Positions 1 through 9,153 of a DNA stretch of 64,000 nucleotides are shown here, piece by piece. A model generated the notes under the pieces. It was not told the origin of the DNA, did not search any database, and saw only the letters and a program-made list of their open reading frames with translations. The first letter of the stretch is position 1. Every line of letters starts with the position of its first letter. The translations under genes were made by a program, and so were the position numbers. This stretch comes from Candidatus Bathyarchaeota archaeon. Lineage in GTDB: Archaea > Thermoproteota > Bathyarchaeia > Bathyarchaeales > Bathycorpusculaceae. Location of the stretch: contig JADGNF010000007.1 in the NCBI GenBank assembly GCA_017883615.1, positions 1 through 64,000 on the forward strand, read 5' to 3'.

Positions 1-1018
1 AGGCGACAACGGAGTCTGCAGTGTCTTCATAGGCTATGTCTGCTTCAACTTTACCAACGTCCAGCGTTTTGAGGTCGGCTACCATGAAGAAGTCTTTGTT
101 GACTAATCGTAGGTCGTTGATGACTCTGGTTCCGTAGCGTTTAATCAGTGGGGTGCCAGCTTCGATTATAATGCGGTCGCTTCCTGGAATCTGAGCGAGG
201 ATTTTCTTTGCGTTTTCAAGCGAGGGGTTGTCCAGTGAAATCTGCAAGTAAGGTGGTCTCCAAAGGCGTGGAACCTTAAAGCCCATGATTGGATGCTTTG
301 CCCGGTCTTTGTCGTAGTTGATTTTCTCGATGGATGGATATTTCTTGAGTGCACGTTGGATGGCCATTTTGGTGGCACCGTAATTGTATTGGAATATCTT
401 GCGGAAGTCAACTGCCTGCGGGTGAATGAACACGCTACATATGATTAGCCAATCGTCAACCTTGTCTATTGGTATGATGCCTTCTTCAACAGAGTCTGCA
501 ACTGCTTTGGCGACAGCCGCTTGGGCGGGTCCGAAGATTTTGGTTGTATCCTCCATGTTTTTTGTGGTGACTTTGGGCACGATGAGAGTGTGAGGTTTAG
601 GGGGCAAGTTGGGTCGAATGACTGCCAGCAGTGGGGTGTGTCCGGCAGAAAGCATAGTCATGCCCTGAGCAAAAGCTTGTCCGATTGGGCCGGTTTTGTC
701 ACCTATCAACAAGTCGATATGGGCAACTTCGTTCCCTTCTCCCAAGAGTGATTCCCCAATTAAATACACTGGTCCGTTATCCTCGAAATCATCGTCTGCA
801 ACTGTCGGCATCTGGTCCAAGATTTCTTTGAAATCAACTTTAAATTCCTTCATCCAAGTATAAATGGTATCTCGGTGAATATTCAATGCTTTAGCGATTC
901 CAATAATTGTCGGTTTTGTCGGTTTCCCCTTAGAACCAGATTCTTTCTTTGCAGCTTCAGCCAAAATTTTTATCAATTCTTCTCTAGTTTCAGGTTTTTT
1001 AGCGTCAATACCCGACAT
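1..1018 (-). CDS. fae-hps: HTH-Fae-Hps fusion: formaldehyde-activating enzyme/3-hexulose-6-phosphate synthase (5' part, runs off window)
   Basis: The 339 visible codons read from ATG at 1018 to the window edge. Residues ~84-225 match formaldehyde-activating enzyme (Fae), which condenses formaldehyde with tetrahydromethanopterin; the [11 protein letters not shown] stretch holds the expected catalytic His (H100). Residues ~256 onward match 3-hexulose-6-phosphate synthase (Hps), including the DLKTLDVG active-site strand near residue 315. Archaeal Fae-Hps is known to link formaldehyde, H4MPT and ribulose monophosphate metabolism. Unusual is the first ~75 residues: a basic linker and a helix-turn-helix-like segment (about residues 36-70, [19 protein letters not shown]). 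A TATA-like box (1055-1063) and a GGAG just upstream of ATG 1018 support the long form. An internal Met at residue 70 could start a form lacking the HTH. The C-terminal part of Hps lies outside the window. Confidence 0.9.
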   Translation of the reverse strand, partial: MSGIDAKKPETREELIKILAEAAKKESGSKGKPTKPTIIGIAKALNIHRDTIYTWMKEFKVDFKEILDQMPTVADDDFEDNGPVYLIGESLLGEGNEVAHIDLLIGDKTGPIGQAFAQGMTMLSAGHTPLLAVIRPNLPPKPHTLIVPKVTTKNMEDTTKIFGPAQAAVAKAVADSVEEGIIPIDKVDDWLIICSVFIHPQAVDFRKIFQYNYGATKMAIQRALKKYPSIEKINYDKDRAKHPIMGFKVPRLWRPPYLQISLDNPSLENAKKILAQIPGSDRIIIEAGTPLIKRYGTRVINDLRLVNKDFFMVADLKTLDVGKVEADIAYEDTADSVVA

Positions 1019-1054
1019 TTGTAGTTTTCTCCGCGTTCAGAATGCCAACATGTT

Positions 1055-1063
1055 GTATATAAG
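1055..1063 (-). promoter_or_regulatory. TATA box of fae-hps
   Basis: On the minus strand the sequence reads CTTATATAC, about 37 bases upstream of ATG 1018. This predicts transcription starting near 1030 with a short leader that contains a GGAG Shine-Dalgarno motif. Confidence 0.55.
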
Positions 1064-1238
1064 AGTGTCGGATGCGGCTATTTTTATTGTTGTTATCTCA
1101 GAACCTTAATTTCCGTGTCGGCGAAAGACCATAGTTTACGTTTTTCCAAAACAAATCAAGAGGCGCACCTAGTTTCTAGTCGGTAACTCTATATTGGGGC
1201 GGCGGTAAGGTTTCCCATTCACTGGGGAGCATCAGGCT

Positions 1239-1442
1239 ATGTCGTGGAAAGACTGGATATGCATCGTCGCAATCATTTTAGGCATTGTGCTTTTTTTGTA
1301 CGGCGCTAATTACTACGATCAAACGATCGGTTGGGCTGGGGTATTCTTGTTCCTAGGAGGTATCGTCGTCTTGGCAATCTTATACATCTACGGCTCATTA
1401 AACAAGAAAAAAGAAGTTCCGAGAGCGCCTCAGAACCCGTAA
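1239..1442 (+). CDS. Small two-helix membrane protein, unknown function
   Basis: A 67-residue protein with two hydrophobic segments (about residues 7-25 and 31-52) and a short basic C-terminal tail, so it is predicted to sit in the cytoplasmic membrane. GGAG lies about 8 bases upstream of the ATG and a TATA-like CTATATTGG lies near 1190, which support a real gene. Its 3' end overlaps the convergent carboxypeptidase gene by 13 bases. I do not recognise the family and assign no function. Confidence 0.65.
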   Translation: MSWKDWICIVAIILGIVLFLYGANYYDQTIGWAGVFLFLGGIVVLAILYIYGSLNKKKEVPRAPQNP

Positions 1443-2965
1443 AGGCTACCACACTTCTCTTCCAAATAAACCAAATATGGCTTCACGGTCATCGGCGTTC
1501 CCGTGGCTTTTTTAACTAAGTCTGCGGGGTCGTAGAGGTTTCCGTATCTGTAAACGTTGGCTGCCAGCCACTCCCGGACAGGCGTAAGGTTGCCTGTTTC
1601 AAGTTCACCACGCCAGGTAGGTTCCTGTTTGGTGAGGGAGTTTATTATTTGCCCAGTGTAAATGTTGCCTAGCGCGTAGGTTGGGAAGTAACCGTATAGC
1701 CCGCTTGCCCAATGGGTATCCTGCATTACGCCTTCCGAGTCGTTCTCGATTTTCATGCCCAACGTGTCCTTGTATTTTTGGTTCCATACCTGCGGGAGCT
1801 CGTCTACTTTGATTTTTCCTGCGAACAGGTCGTTTTCAATTTGGAACCGGATTATGATGTGCAAGTTGTAGGTGACTTCATCGGCTTCGATGCGTATTTT
1901 GGATGGCTTCACCGCGTTAACTGCGCGGAGGAACTTTTCTTGGTCCAGATTTGCGAGGCTTGGGTTAGCAGAGTTTTTCATTTGGGGGAAAACTGTTGTC
2001 CAGAATTCGCGGCTTCTGCCGATGATGTTTTCGTAGAGGCGCGATTGGGACTCGTGTATTCCCATGCTGCATCCTGAACCGACAGGCCGGTACTTCCATT
2101 CCTGCGGCAGCCCTTGCTCGTAGAGGGCGTGCCCTGTTTCATGCAGAACCGAGAAGACCGAGCTCGCAAAGTTGTCGGTGTGGTAATGGGTAGTGATGCG
2201 GACGTCGTCGTAGTATCCCGTTGTGAATGGGTGTTCAGTTTCATCCAGCCTTCCCCCGGCGGTCGGCGAAGGTGGCGTCTCATAACCCAGCGTTTGCATG
2301 AGCAACTTTGCAATTTCCTTCTGCTTCTCCGCTGCAACGGGCTGCTGCAGTATTGTGACATCAGGTTGTTTTTGAGATTCGATCTTCTTCAGAAGGTCTT
2401 CGAGTCCCTGCTGGAGTTCTACAAAAACCTTGGTTATTGTTTGACTGCTCATTTTTGGTTCGTAGATATCGATTAGTGCGTCGTATGGGGTTTTGGTCTG
2501 CTTCACTTTCATCAGGATGTCTGCCGCTTGTTTGTTTAGGGCTACGAGTTTTTCGAGTTCAGGTTTGAAGAGGGCAAAGTTTTTTTGGGCTTTAGCTTTT
2601 TTCCATGTGTTTATCGAGATAGCTTGCTGTTTGGCTATTGCTGTAACTAGTTTGCTGGGCAGTTTGGTTTGTTCGTCATAATTTTTCTTCATTAAATGCA
2701 CATTGCGCTTTTCCACTTCACTTAGACTTTCATACTCTCTATGTTTGAGCATGGAGTTAAGGAGCTTTCCTGTCACAGGGGCGGTGCTCATTTTGTGGTG
2801 AATTTCGCTGAGCAACGCGAGTTGTTCACTGCGCAGGTTGATGGCTTTTGGGGGCATCATGGTTTCCATGTCCCAGTTGACTATGGCTTCTGCGGAGCCT
2901 AGAAGCGCGAAGCTTTTGTTTCTCTCTAAAAGTTTCTTGTAGGTTAAACTTAGGTTGGCAGGCAT
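1430..2965 (-). CDS. M32-family metallocarboxypeptidase (Taq type)
   Basis: A 511-residue protein, the usual length for M32 carboxypeptidases, which remove C-terminal residues from peptides using one metal ion. The zinc-binding HETGH is at residues 275-279 and the downstream HESQSR segment (~304-309) supplies the third ligand. A DETEHPFT segment precedes it, also typical of the family. There is no signal peptide, so it is cytosolic and probably acts in peptide turnover. It is a single gene, convergent with the small membrane protein, with no evident operon partner. Functional class is secure; substrate preference is not. Confidence 0.93.
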   Translation of the reverse strand: MPANLSLTYKKLLERNKSFALLGSAEAIVNWDMETMMPPKAINLRSEQLALLSEIHHKMSTAPVTGKLLNSMLKHREYESLSEVEKRNVHLMKKNYDEQTKLPSKLVTAIAKQQAISINTWKKAKAQKNFALFKPELEKLVALNKQAADILMKVKQTKTPYDALIDIYEPKMSSQTITKVFVELQQGLEDLLKKIESQKQPDVTILQQPVAAEKQKEIAKLLMQTLGYETPPSPTAGGRLDETEHPFTTGYYDDVRITTHYHTDNFASSVFSVLHETGHALYEQGLPQEWKYRPVGSGCSMGIHESQSRLYENIIGRSREFWTTVFPQMKNSANPSLANLDQEKFLRAVNAVKPSKIRIEADEVTYNLHIIIRFQIENDLFAGKIKVDELPQVWNQKYKDTLGMKIENDSEGVMQDTHWASGLYGYFPTYALGNIYTGQIINSLTKQEPTWRGELETGNLTPVREWLAANVYRYGNLYDPADLVKKATGTPMTVKPYLVYLEEKCGSLYGF

Positions 2966-3451
2966 TGAGGTGACCTATCTGTTGGTTGATGCAGGTCTTA
3001 TTTATCACTTTTCTGGATGCAGGTTCAACATTGGAAGACAACGTCGAACTCACTGGCCAAGTTAAAGGTTCAGCGAAACCCGTCTCACTCAAACCCCTTT
3101 TCTGTTGTTTTTCTTTTCTTAGTAGTGAGTTTCTTGCTGTTTTGTGGAGGGCTTGTTTTGGGTTTGTTTTCTGGTTTGGGGTTTGATTTTTGGTTGGGTT
3201 GCGTCTTCATTTGTCTTGGTTCGTCTTGAAAAGGCTAATGGAGTCGTCGTGATCTGCTCCTTGGAAACCTTTTTTAGGAATTCAAACAAAGACAAACAGG
3301 CAACAAAACTAGCTGCACCATAACAGAACCAACCATAGACAAATTCTCAATAGCCTACTCTATGCCTCTTATTGATTTGCTGCTTGGACGATCGTTTCCT
3401 GTTAATTTTCAAGGCTCGTCAACCTTATTACCCTAACTAGCTTCATACCCA
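2966..3451. other. Intergenic region, 486 bases, no gene seen
   Basis: This is the stretch upstream of the carboxypeptidase and of the DUF99 gene. Short open frames at 2986-3229 have low-complexity hydrophobic translations and no ribosome site. A short stretch near 3345-3366 (AATAGC, two bases, ACTCTATGC) resembles part of the reverse complement of the intergenic repeat at 51.1 kb, but without the C-rich tract. Confidence 0.4.
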
Positions 3452-4057
3452 GTGGGGAGATCTTTGCCCTCCAGAGTTCTACGTTTCATAAAACCCGAAA
3501 TTCGCGTCTTAGGTGTCGACGACGGTAAATTCGTCCCACATTCCAAGACTCAGGTTCTGGTGGTTGGCGTGGTTTTCCGAGGGGGGTTCTGGTTGGAAGG
3601 CGTCATGAGTACACGGGTTGCAGTGGACGGGTTAGATGCCACCGCGAAGCTTGCTAACATGATTATGGCTTCTCCACATTACAAACAGTTGCGTGTGGTT
3701 ATGCTTAACGGTGTAACTTTTGGCGGTTTTAACGTGGTAGACATCAAAGCCTTGAACCTGGAAATAGAGTTGCCAGTCATCGTTGTGACTACCCGGAAGC
3801 CTGACTTAATAAAAGTCCATGCAGCTCTCAAAAACCTGCCTAATTGGGAAGAGCGATGGAGCGCAATTTTGAAAGCTGGAGAAATTTTTTCCGTCGCAAC
3901 GCAAGGTACCAAGCAACAAGTTTACGTTGAAATTGCAGGTATCACAAAGGAAACTTCGATTGAGCTTTTGCGGTTAACTGCTACAAGGGGTAAAATGCCC
4001 GAGCCCCTGCGGGTCGCCCATTTGGTTGCATCTGGAATAAGCCTATATACAACATAG
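3452..4057 (+). CDS. DUF99 family protein (endonuclease V-like fold)
   Basis: A 201-residue protein starting at GTG. It matches the archaeal DUF99/UPF0215 family: IRVLGVDDGKF at the N-terminus, a central VMLNGVTFGGFNVVD strand and PVIVVTTRKPD. The family is related to endonuclease V in fold and its cellular role is unestablished. It lies directly upstream of TFS, PCNA and PriL on the same strand, so a link to nucleic-acid metabolism is plausible but inferred. A GTG start preceded by CCCAGTG is assumed because no ATG fits the conserved N-terminus. Confidence 0.85.
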   Translation: MGRSLPSRVLRFIKPEIRVLGVDDGKFVPHSKTQVLVVGVVFRGGFWLEGVMSTRVAVDGLDATAKLANMIMASPHYKQLRVVMLNGVTFGGFNVVDIKALNLEIELPVIVVTTRKPDLIKVHAALKNLPNWEERWSAILKAGEIFSVATQGTKQQVYVEIAGITKETSIELLRLTATRGKMPEPLRVAHLVASGISLYTT

Positions 4058-4123
4058 CAGTGTAATTATGCAAAAGTTAAAATGAAGCCGCGTCAAGGAG
4101 ACAGCGGAAACGGAGGATAATCC

Positions 4124-4477
4124 ATGGAATTCTGCCCTAAGTGTGGTTCCCGTCTCGAACCTAAAAAATCAAAGAACGGTAAAGAAACCTCTTTAGTTCT
4201 TATCTGCCCCAAAGACGGATACAAGAAGGAATCAGGCAAGAAGGTTGAACCGCCGAAAGTGGGAAAGGTCATTCAACATGGTCCTCAGCAGTTGGTTGCC
4301 GTCATTGGCAAAGAAGAACAAAAGTTGCGGACGCTTCCAACAGTTAGGATTGAATGCCCAAAATGCGGCAATAACACTGCTTATGTTTGGCAGGTGCAGA
4401 CTCGCGGTGCAGATGAATCATCTACTCAGTTTCTGCGTTGTACCAAGTGCAGCTACACCTTCAGGGAATACAGCTAA
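4124..4477 (+). CDS. tfs: Transcription factor S (TFIIS/RPB9-like)
   Basis: A 117-residue protein with two zinc ribbons: an N-terminal CPKCG...CPKDG (residues ~4-27) and a C-terminal CPKCG...CTKCSYTFREY (~78-116). The C-terminal ribbon carries the acidic RGADESST tip that in TFS/TFIIS reaches the RNA polymerase active site and stimulates cleavage of backtracked transcript. This identifies a functional TFS rather than an RPB9-like subunit without cleavage activity. GGAGG precedes the ATG. It sits between the DUF99 gene and PCNA. Confidence 0.95.
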   Translation: MEFCPKCGSRLEPKKSKNGKETSLVLICPKDGYKKESGKKVEPPKVGKVIQHGPQQLVAVIGKEEQKLRTLPTVRIECPKCGNNTAYVWQVQTRGADESSTQFLRCTKCSYTFREYS

Positions 4478-4602
4478 ACTTCCCCTTTTACTATTTAAGA
4501 TGGCTTTTTTCGTTTATTGGAAACATTTGATTTTATTAGCGTAAGGGTTAAGAGCTAAATCTGTATAACATCACAGCGTACGCACTAAGAGAGGAAACAG
4601 TG

Positions 4603-5358
4603 ATGTTTAAGCTTAAAGTAGCTGACTCAAAGCTTCTAAGAGACATGGCAACCGCCATCTCAATACTCGTAGATGAAGCTACCTTCAAAATTGAACCTGA
4701 CGGCTTAAAACTGCGGGCTATGGATCCTTCCCGCGTTGCCATGATTGACTTCGAATGGCCAAAAGCCCTGTTCCAAGAGTACGAATGCACTGCTCCCTCC
4801 AAAATGTGCATAAATATAAGTGAATTACTTAAACTGCTTAAACGCGCTGGCAAAGACGAATCCGTAGAACTTAGCCTAGATGACAAGAGCGGTCGGTTAC
4901 AGGTCAAAATTATGGGTAAATATATACGCGACTTCACTATGCCCACGCTTGAAGCCTCCGAAGAGGAAGTTCCAACTCCAAAGATAACCTTCAACGTGAA
5001 AGCCAAAACCACAACCAGCGGCCTTAGCCAAGCAATAGAAGACGCGCAGTTGGTCAGCGACCACGTCAAAATTGAAGCTAACGCCGAAAAATTGACTTTG
5101 AATGCCGCCGGAGACTTGATGGGTGCGACAATAACACTAATGAAAGGCAGCGATGCCCTTTTGGACTTGGAGGCAAAAGAGCCCTCAAAAGCAACCTTCA
5201 GTTTAAGTTACCTGTCAGAAATAATCAAAGCGGCGTCAGCCACAAGCGACATCGCAACCCTCGAATTCTCCACCGACATGCCGGTTCGGATTGATTTCCA
5301 GCAGGCCAAAGAGGGAAAACTGACCTTCTTCTTGGCACCCCGCATCGAAACCGAATAG
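4603..5358 (+). CDS. pcn: DNA polymerase sliding clamp PCNA
   Basis: A 251-residue protein with the two-domain PCNA sequence: FKLKVADSKLLRDM at the N-terminus, a DFEWPK strand, the interdomain connector region (~118-130), and the C-terminal FFLAPRIE. It forms the sliding clamp that tethers polymerase, ligase and FEN1 to DNA. GTG at 4600 and ATG at 4603 are adjacent; GAGG at 4591 gives better spacing to the ATG, so ATG 4603 was chosen. It is followed 9 bases later by the primase large subunit, consistent with co-transcription. Confidence 0.97.
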   Translation: MFKLKVADSKLLRDMATAISILVDEATFKIEPDGLKLRAMDPSRVAMIDFEWPKALFQEYECTAPSKMCINISELLKLLKRAGKDESVELSLDDKSGRLQVKIMGKYIRDFTMPTLEASEEEVPTPKITFNVKAKTTTSGLSQAIEDAQLVSDHVKIEANAEKLTLNAAGDLMGATITLMKGSDALLDLEAKEPSKATFSLSYLSEIIKAASATSDIATLEFSTDMPVRIDFQQAKEGKLTFFLAPRIETE

Positions 5359-5367
5359 GAACACGGT

Positions 5368-6423
5368 ATGCTGCAGGAAACGGTAAAGTTTACCCCAACT
5401 GATTTGGCGAAGTACCCTTTCCTGAAAGACACCGCAGCCTACATGAAACGGCTCGGGTTGGAAATCGAGGAATTAACCAGTCCCGAACTCGCGCAAATTC
5501 TAACCCGCGCGCAAGAACGGCTGGAACAAGCCCTTCTGTTCGTTTACACTGGACAAAAAGCGGCGGGTGACATTGAAATTCCCTCTTTTCCCGTCGCCAT
5601 TATGCTCGCTATAGCCACCAAAACCAGCTTCATCAAAAAGCGGTATGCTTTGGCGGAGGCGAAGCAGGCTTATTTGGAGTTTCAGGGTGAAACGGCGGAG
5701 CGGTTGATGGCGATTGCCCGCGATTTCGACTGGAACATAGCTCTCAACACGGAGTCGGGGATCCCTCTTGATTACTTCTCGGTAAGTCTTGCTGATTATC
5801 TTCGGAACATCACTCACTTAAGAGATGAAAAATGGAAGCTCATAAACCGTCTTTTAGTTCGTGGTAGAGTGTTCTTGAAACAGCAGGATGTCGCGCGGTT
5901 ATTGCAGGAAGATGTTCAAAGACGTATAGATATCAGATTGGATGCTAAAGAGGCCCCTGAGTTCCCCGGGCCAATAACGGCCATTGCTGACAAGTTGGTG
6001 GAGATGGCGAAGGAGAAAATCGGAGAACAGGAGATGGAAGGATTTCCCAAAGTGGTTTCGCAGTCTGCTTTTCCGCCTTGCATTGCGGTGCTTTACGATG
6101 CAGCTACGCACGGGAAGCACATGGGGCATGTGGAACGCTTTACGTTCACCAGTTTCCTCTTAACAATCGGCATGCCGCCCGAGAAAGTTGCGGAAACATT
6201 CAAAACGAGTTCCGACTACAACGCCCGCCTCACCCGCTACCAAGTCGAACACATAGCGGGATCCAAGGGCTCAGGAACGAAGTACACTCCGCCCAGTTGT
6301 TCAACGCTGCAAACCCACGGCGTTTGCACCAACAGCGACGAACTCTGCCGACGCGTCCATCATCCGCTAAACTACTATCTGCGGAAACAAAAGCTGCAAC
6401 CGTCCGTTCAAACGAATGCGTAA
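5368..6423 (+). CDS. priL: DNA primase large subunit PriL
   Basis: A 351-residue protein matching archaeal/eukaryotic primase large subunit. The C-terminal domain has the iron-sulfur cysteines: PPCIAVLYDA (~231), then CSTLQTHGVC and ELC (~307-325), which together bind the 4Fe-4S cluster needed for primer initiation. PriL pairs with PriS, encoded at 9.2 kb in this window. The gene starts 9 bases after PCNA. The interruption of the primase pair by two glycosyltransferase-type genes is notable but the reading frames are intact. Confidence 0.95.
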   Translation: MLQETVKFTPTDLAKYPFLKDTAAYMKRLGLEIEELTSPELAQILTRAQERLEQALLFVYTGQKAAGDIEIPSFPVAIMLAIATKTSFIKKRYALAEAKQAYLEFQGETAERLMAIARDFDWNIALNTESGIPLDYFSVSLADYLRNITHLRDEKWKLINRLLVRGRVFLKQQDVARLLQEDVQRRIDIRLDAKEAPEFPGPITAIADKLVEMAKEKIGEQEMEGFPKVVSQSAFPPCIAVLYDAATHGKHMGHVERFTFTSFLLTIGMPPEKVAETFKTSSDYNARLTRYQVEHIAGSKGSGTKYTPPSCSTLQTHGVCTNSDELCRRVHHPLNYYLRKQKLQPSVQTNA

Positions 6424-6505
6424 AATTCCGCACGTGCTTCTCTAAGCGGCTTATTCTTGTAACCTTTATAACTGAAAGACTACAATCTGAATAGAAGGCA
6501 CGGCG

Positions 6506-7243
6506 ATGACTCAACTAGAGGGCAACCGAGAAGTAAACTCGAAAGTCGGCATAATTCTCCCAACATACTGTGAAGCTGAAAACATACAGCGCATAGTCGC
6601 CGAAATCGAACAATTGCCCCTAAACACCTCTATTCTGGTTATCGATGATTCCAGCCCCGACGGTACCGCAGACGCAGCCCGAAAACTCCAAAAAAAATAC
6701 TCCAACATATTGCTTCAGGTGAGGCCCCAGAAAAGCGGTTTGGGCTCCGCGATAACTGATGGCTTCCGGACCTTTCTGGCGCTTCCACACGTTCCGGATT
6801 TCGTGGTTACGATGGACGCGGATTACTCGCATAATCCTGAAGACCTACCGCGGTTGGTTTCAAGCATGCAAGACGGGGTTGACTTGGCCATTGGCAGCAG
6901 GTACGTTGAGGGCGGAAAAACCGAGGGATGGCCGATGTCGAGAAAAATTATCAGCCGATGTGCCAACGCGATTGCCCGAGGGGTTTTGGGCTTAAAACTT
7001 CATGACTGCACTAGCGGTTACCGATGCTACTCGACACGTTTTTTGGGTAACACGATCGGGTTTCTGCACAGTCAAACCTATGACATCCAGATTGAAACCG
7101 TCAAGCAAGCGCATGTGCAGGGGGTCAAGACCCAAGAGGTTCCCATTTTGTTCGTTAACCGCAAACAGGGAAAGTCTAAGCTTAACTTGCGAGAAATCGA
7201 GAATTATGTTTCTTACATTTGCAAAACCGTGATTCACTCTTGA
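6506..7243 (+). CDS. Dolichyl-phosphate mannose synthase-like glycosyltransferase (GT2)
   Basis: A 245-residue GT2-family enzyme. It shows the DPM1 signature: ILPTYCEAENIQ at the N-terminus, VIDDSSPDGTADAA for nucleotide binding, and the DADYSHNPEDLP metal-binding motif. DPM1-type enzymes transfer a sugar, usually mannose from GDP-mannose, to polyprenyl phosphate on the cytoplasmic face of the membrane. There are no C-terminal membrane segments, as in the short DPM1 form. The following gene encodes a multi-spanning membrane protein that could use the lipid-linked sugar; this pairing is inferred from adjacency. Confidence 0.9.
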   Translation: MTQLEGNREVNSKVGIILPTYCEAENIQRIVAEIEQLPLNTSILVIDDSSPDGTADAARKLQKKYSNILLQVRPQKSGLGSAITDGFRTFLALPHVPDFVVTMDADYSHNPEDLPRLVSSMQDGVDLAIGSRYVEGGKTEGWPMSRKIISRCANAIARGVLGLKLHDCTSGYRCYSTRFLGNTIGFLHSQTYDIQIETVKQAHVQGVKTQEVPILFVNRKQGKSKLNLREIENYVSYICKTVIHS

Positions 7244-7350
7244 ATCCGGTTTGGGGTGAACCTTTAAGAATCCTGCTCGTCAGAGTACGCCCATATGTTT
7301 CGGCTTCCCGTCTATTGCGGCTGTAGCTTTAGAGGAGGCTTATCTGGGCA

Positions 7351-9072
7351 TTGAAGGCGGGCAAGGTTTTAATTGTAGGCGCTTTGCTGTTTTTGGTTCT
7401 GGGTGTAATACTTTCAGTCGTCAGTTTCCTACCTTCTTTACCCTCGGGAACTCAAGCAGCAACAATTATCGATTCCGCATTCACGTTGACGCCAAAGGAA
7501 ACATACCGAGAAGGTTTGGGAAGCTTTCACGGCGGCGAAAACATCACCCTAAACATAAACGTAGCCAACAGTTCCCCCGTTAACTTCACCCTCCTAACCT
7601 ACAGCGGACCCCGCTACACCAACACCACAATCGGCAACATAACTTATTCGTTCGCTGCAGGAGCTGACTACTATGAGGCTATGTTTCTAGCAGGTCCAAC
7701 AACCTCCACAGGCGTCCACTTTGAGGTATCTGTTGAGAAGCCAGCCGTGAACTACTCCTTCGCGTGGCTTGCAACACCTGCCAAAGCACTATTCCTCGCC
7801 AGCTGGGCAATTCTGTTGCTGGCAATCTTCGAGCCCCTGCTGAAAAGCAATTCCGAACCCAAAGCGGAAACACCGCGGCAAACGCTGGTTATGAAGCAGA
7901 AAAATTTGCGACGGCTCCAAATTGCCGTCCTTATAAGCCTCATTCTTTGGATCGGGCTGCTGGTGGTCAATTCTTATCCATTGGCGACGTTTGAAAACTG
8001 GTACACTGACGCAGCCCGTCACCCCTATACCTCAACGTTGTTCACGAAGGTGGGTTTCCAAGTTTTCAACACACCCCTTGGGCAACTCTCCAGCGGAGAC
8101 ACTTCGCTTTACAAGTTCGTAACCTGGGCGGAGATGCCTAACCTGTACCCGCTTGGCAGCGTGCTTTTGTTCTTGCCGTTTGGCGCCCTGCTTCAAGCTG
8201 GTTTCGGACAGTTACTGGTTTTCAAAATGCAAATCGCATTGCTACTGGCAATTTCGCACGTTTGCCTATACCTCTTCCTCAAACAACTCTGGAACAAAGA
8301 ACTCGAAAAAACTCCCCGAGACGTTTACTTTAAGCCGTTCTGGAAACAAGAATTCAACTTCCTCCTCAAAGCCGTCGCAACCTACCTATTCTACATCGTT
8401 TTGGTGGTCTACGCCGCGGATGGACAGTTCGACTCGGTAGCTTTCTTGTTCTGCTTGCCCGCGGTCGCTCTATTTTTAGGGGAACGCTACGACCTGTTTT
8501 TGCTCTTGACGGCGGTGGCTTCGACGTTCAAGTATCAAGCGGGGATTTTCCTGTTTCCGCTGATTGTGTTTGCGTTGGTGCGGTTGGTGCAGAAGACTCC
8601 TCCCTCTGCTATTTTCCGTAACAAGGCGGTGCTTGCTGCGGCGGGGTTGGCGGCGGTTGATTTGTTCACGGCTTACCTGAGCGCGCCCTTTCTGATATCC
8701 GCCCGCCCCGAATTCATCATGAACGGCATCAACGCGTTTACCCCCCACGCCCAAATAGACTGGTCACTGCAGGTCTTCGCCGTCTTCCTCACGCTGGGCG
8801 TAACCTTGGCATGCTCCGTTTACCTCCTCAACAAAAGCCGCCTCATGTCCCTGTTCATGGCTTTCTCTCTGCTCCCCCTCTTCACCATGCCCTACTTCCA
8901 ACCCTGGTATCTGCCCTTCTTTTTCGTATATCCGCTGATTCCTCAGCCCAAACGCAGCTTAGAGGTCACGTTGCTTTGGCTAATCTTCATGGTGGTCATA
9001 CTCTCGTTTGGCGTCTTATCCTTCAACCCCGTTACCCTAATAGATAACTTCCGTCGGGTTCTAGGTTTTTAG
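7351..9072 (+). CDS. Multi-spanning membrane protein, probable GT-C type glycosyltransferase
   Basis: A 573-residue protein starting at TTG, with GAGGAGG upstream. An N-terminal membrane segment (~6-28) is followed by an extracytoplasmic beta-type domain (~35-135), a second anchor (~140-162), and then about ten membrane helices. The polytopic part has the aromatic- and proline-rich loops of GT-C transferases, which use polyprenyl-phosphate sugars outside the membrane. The neighbouring DPM1-like enzyme would supply such a donor. I see no clear catalytic DxD or WWDYG motif, so the assignment rests on topology and context. It could instead be a different surface-glycan membrane protein. Confidence 0.65.
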   Translation: MKAGKVLIVGALLFLVLGVILSVVSFLPSLPSGTQAATIIDSAFTLTPKETYREGLGSFHGGENITLNINVANSSPVNFTLLTYSGPRYTNTTIGNITYSFAAGADYYEAMFLAGPTTSTGVHFEVSVEKPAVNYSFAWLATPAKALFLASWAILLLAIFEPLLKSNSEPKAETPRQTLVMKQKNLRRLQIAVLISLILWIGLLVVNSYPLATFENWYTDAARHPYTSTLFTKVGFQVFNTPLGQLSSGDTSLYKFVTWAEMPNLYPLGSVLLFLPFGALLQAGFGQLLVFKMQIALLLAISHVCLYLFLKQLWNKELEKTPRDVYFKPFWKQEFNFLLKAVATYLFYIVLVVYAADGQFDSVAFLFCLPAVALFLGERYDLFLLLTAVASTFKYQAGIFLFPLIVFALVRLVQKTPPSAIFRNKAVLAAAGLAAVDLFTAYLSAPFLISARPEFIMNGINAFTPHAQIDWSLQVFAVFLTLGVTLACSVYLLNKSRLMSLFMAFSLLPLFTMPYFQPWYLPFFFVYPLIPQPKRSLEVTLLWLIFMVVILSFGVLSFNPVTLIDNFRRVLGF

Positions 9073-9153
9073 CCAAACCAGTCGTTGAAGCAAAAAAGGC
9101 GGGAGTGCCCAAAGAGCTTAATTGCCGAATCACAAACTAAAAGTCACGCATAA

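Noticed and set aside
521-751. Plus-strand frame of 76 codons
   Set aside because: Antisense shadow of the Fae domain, which is clearly coding on the minus strand.
2986-3229. Two overlapping short plus-strand frames
   Set aside because: Hydrophobic, Phe/Leu/Val-rich translations without ribosome site or family features; they lie partly in a T-rich non-coding gap.
3345-3366. Fourth copy of the C-rich repeat
   Set aside because: Only AATAGC and ACTCTATGC resemble the reverse complement; the C-rich tract and CATG are missing, so chance is likely.
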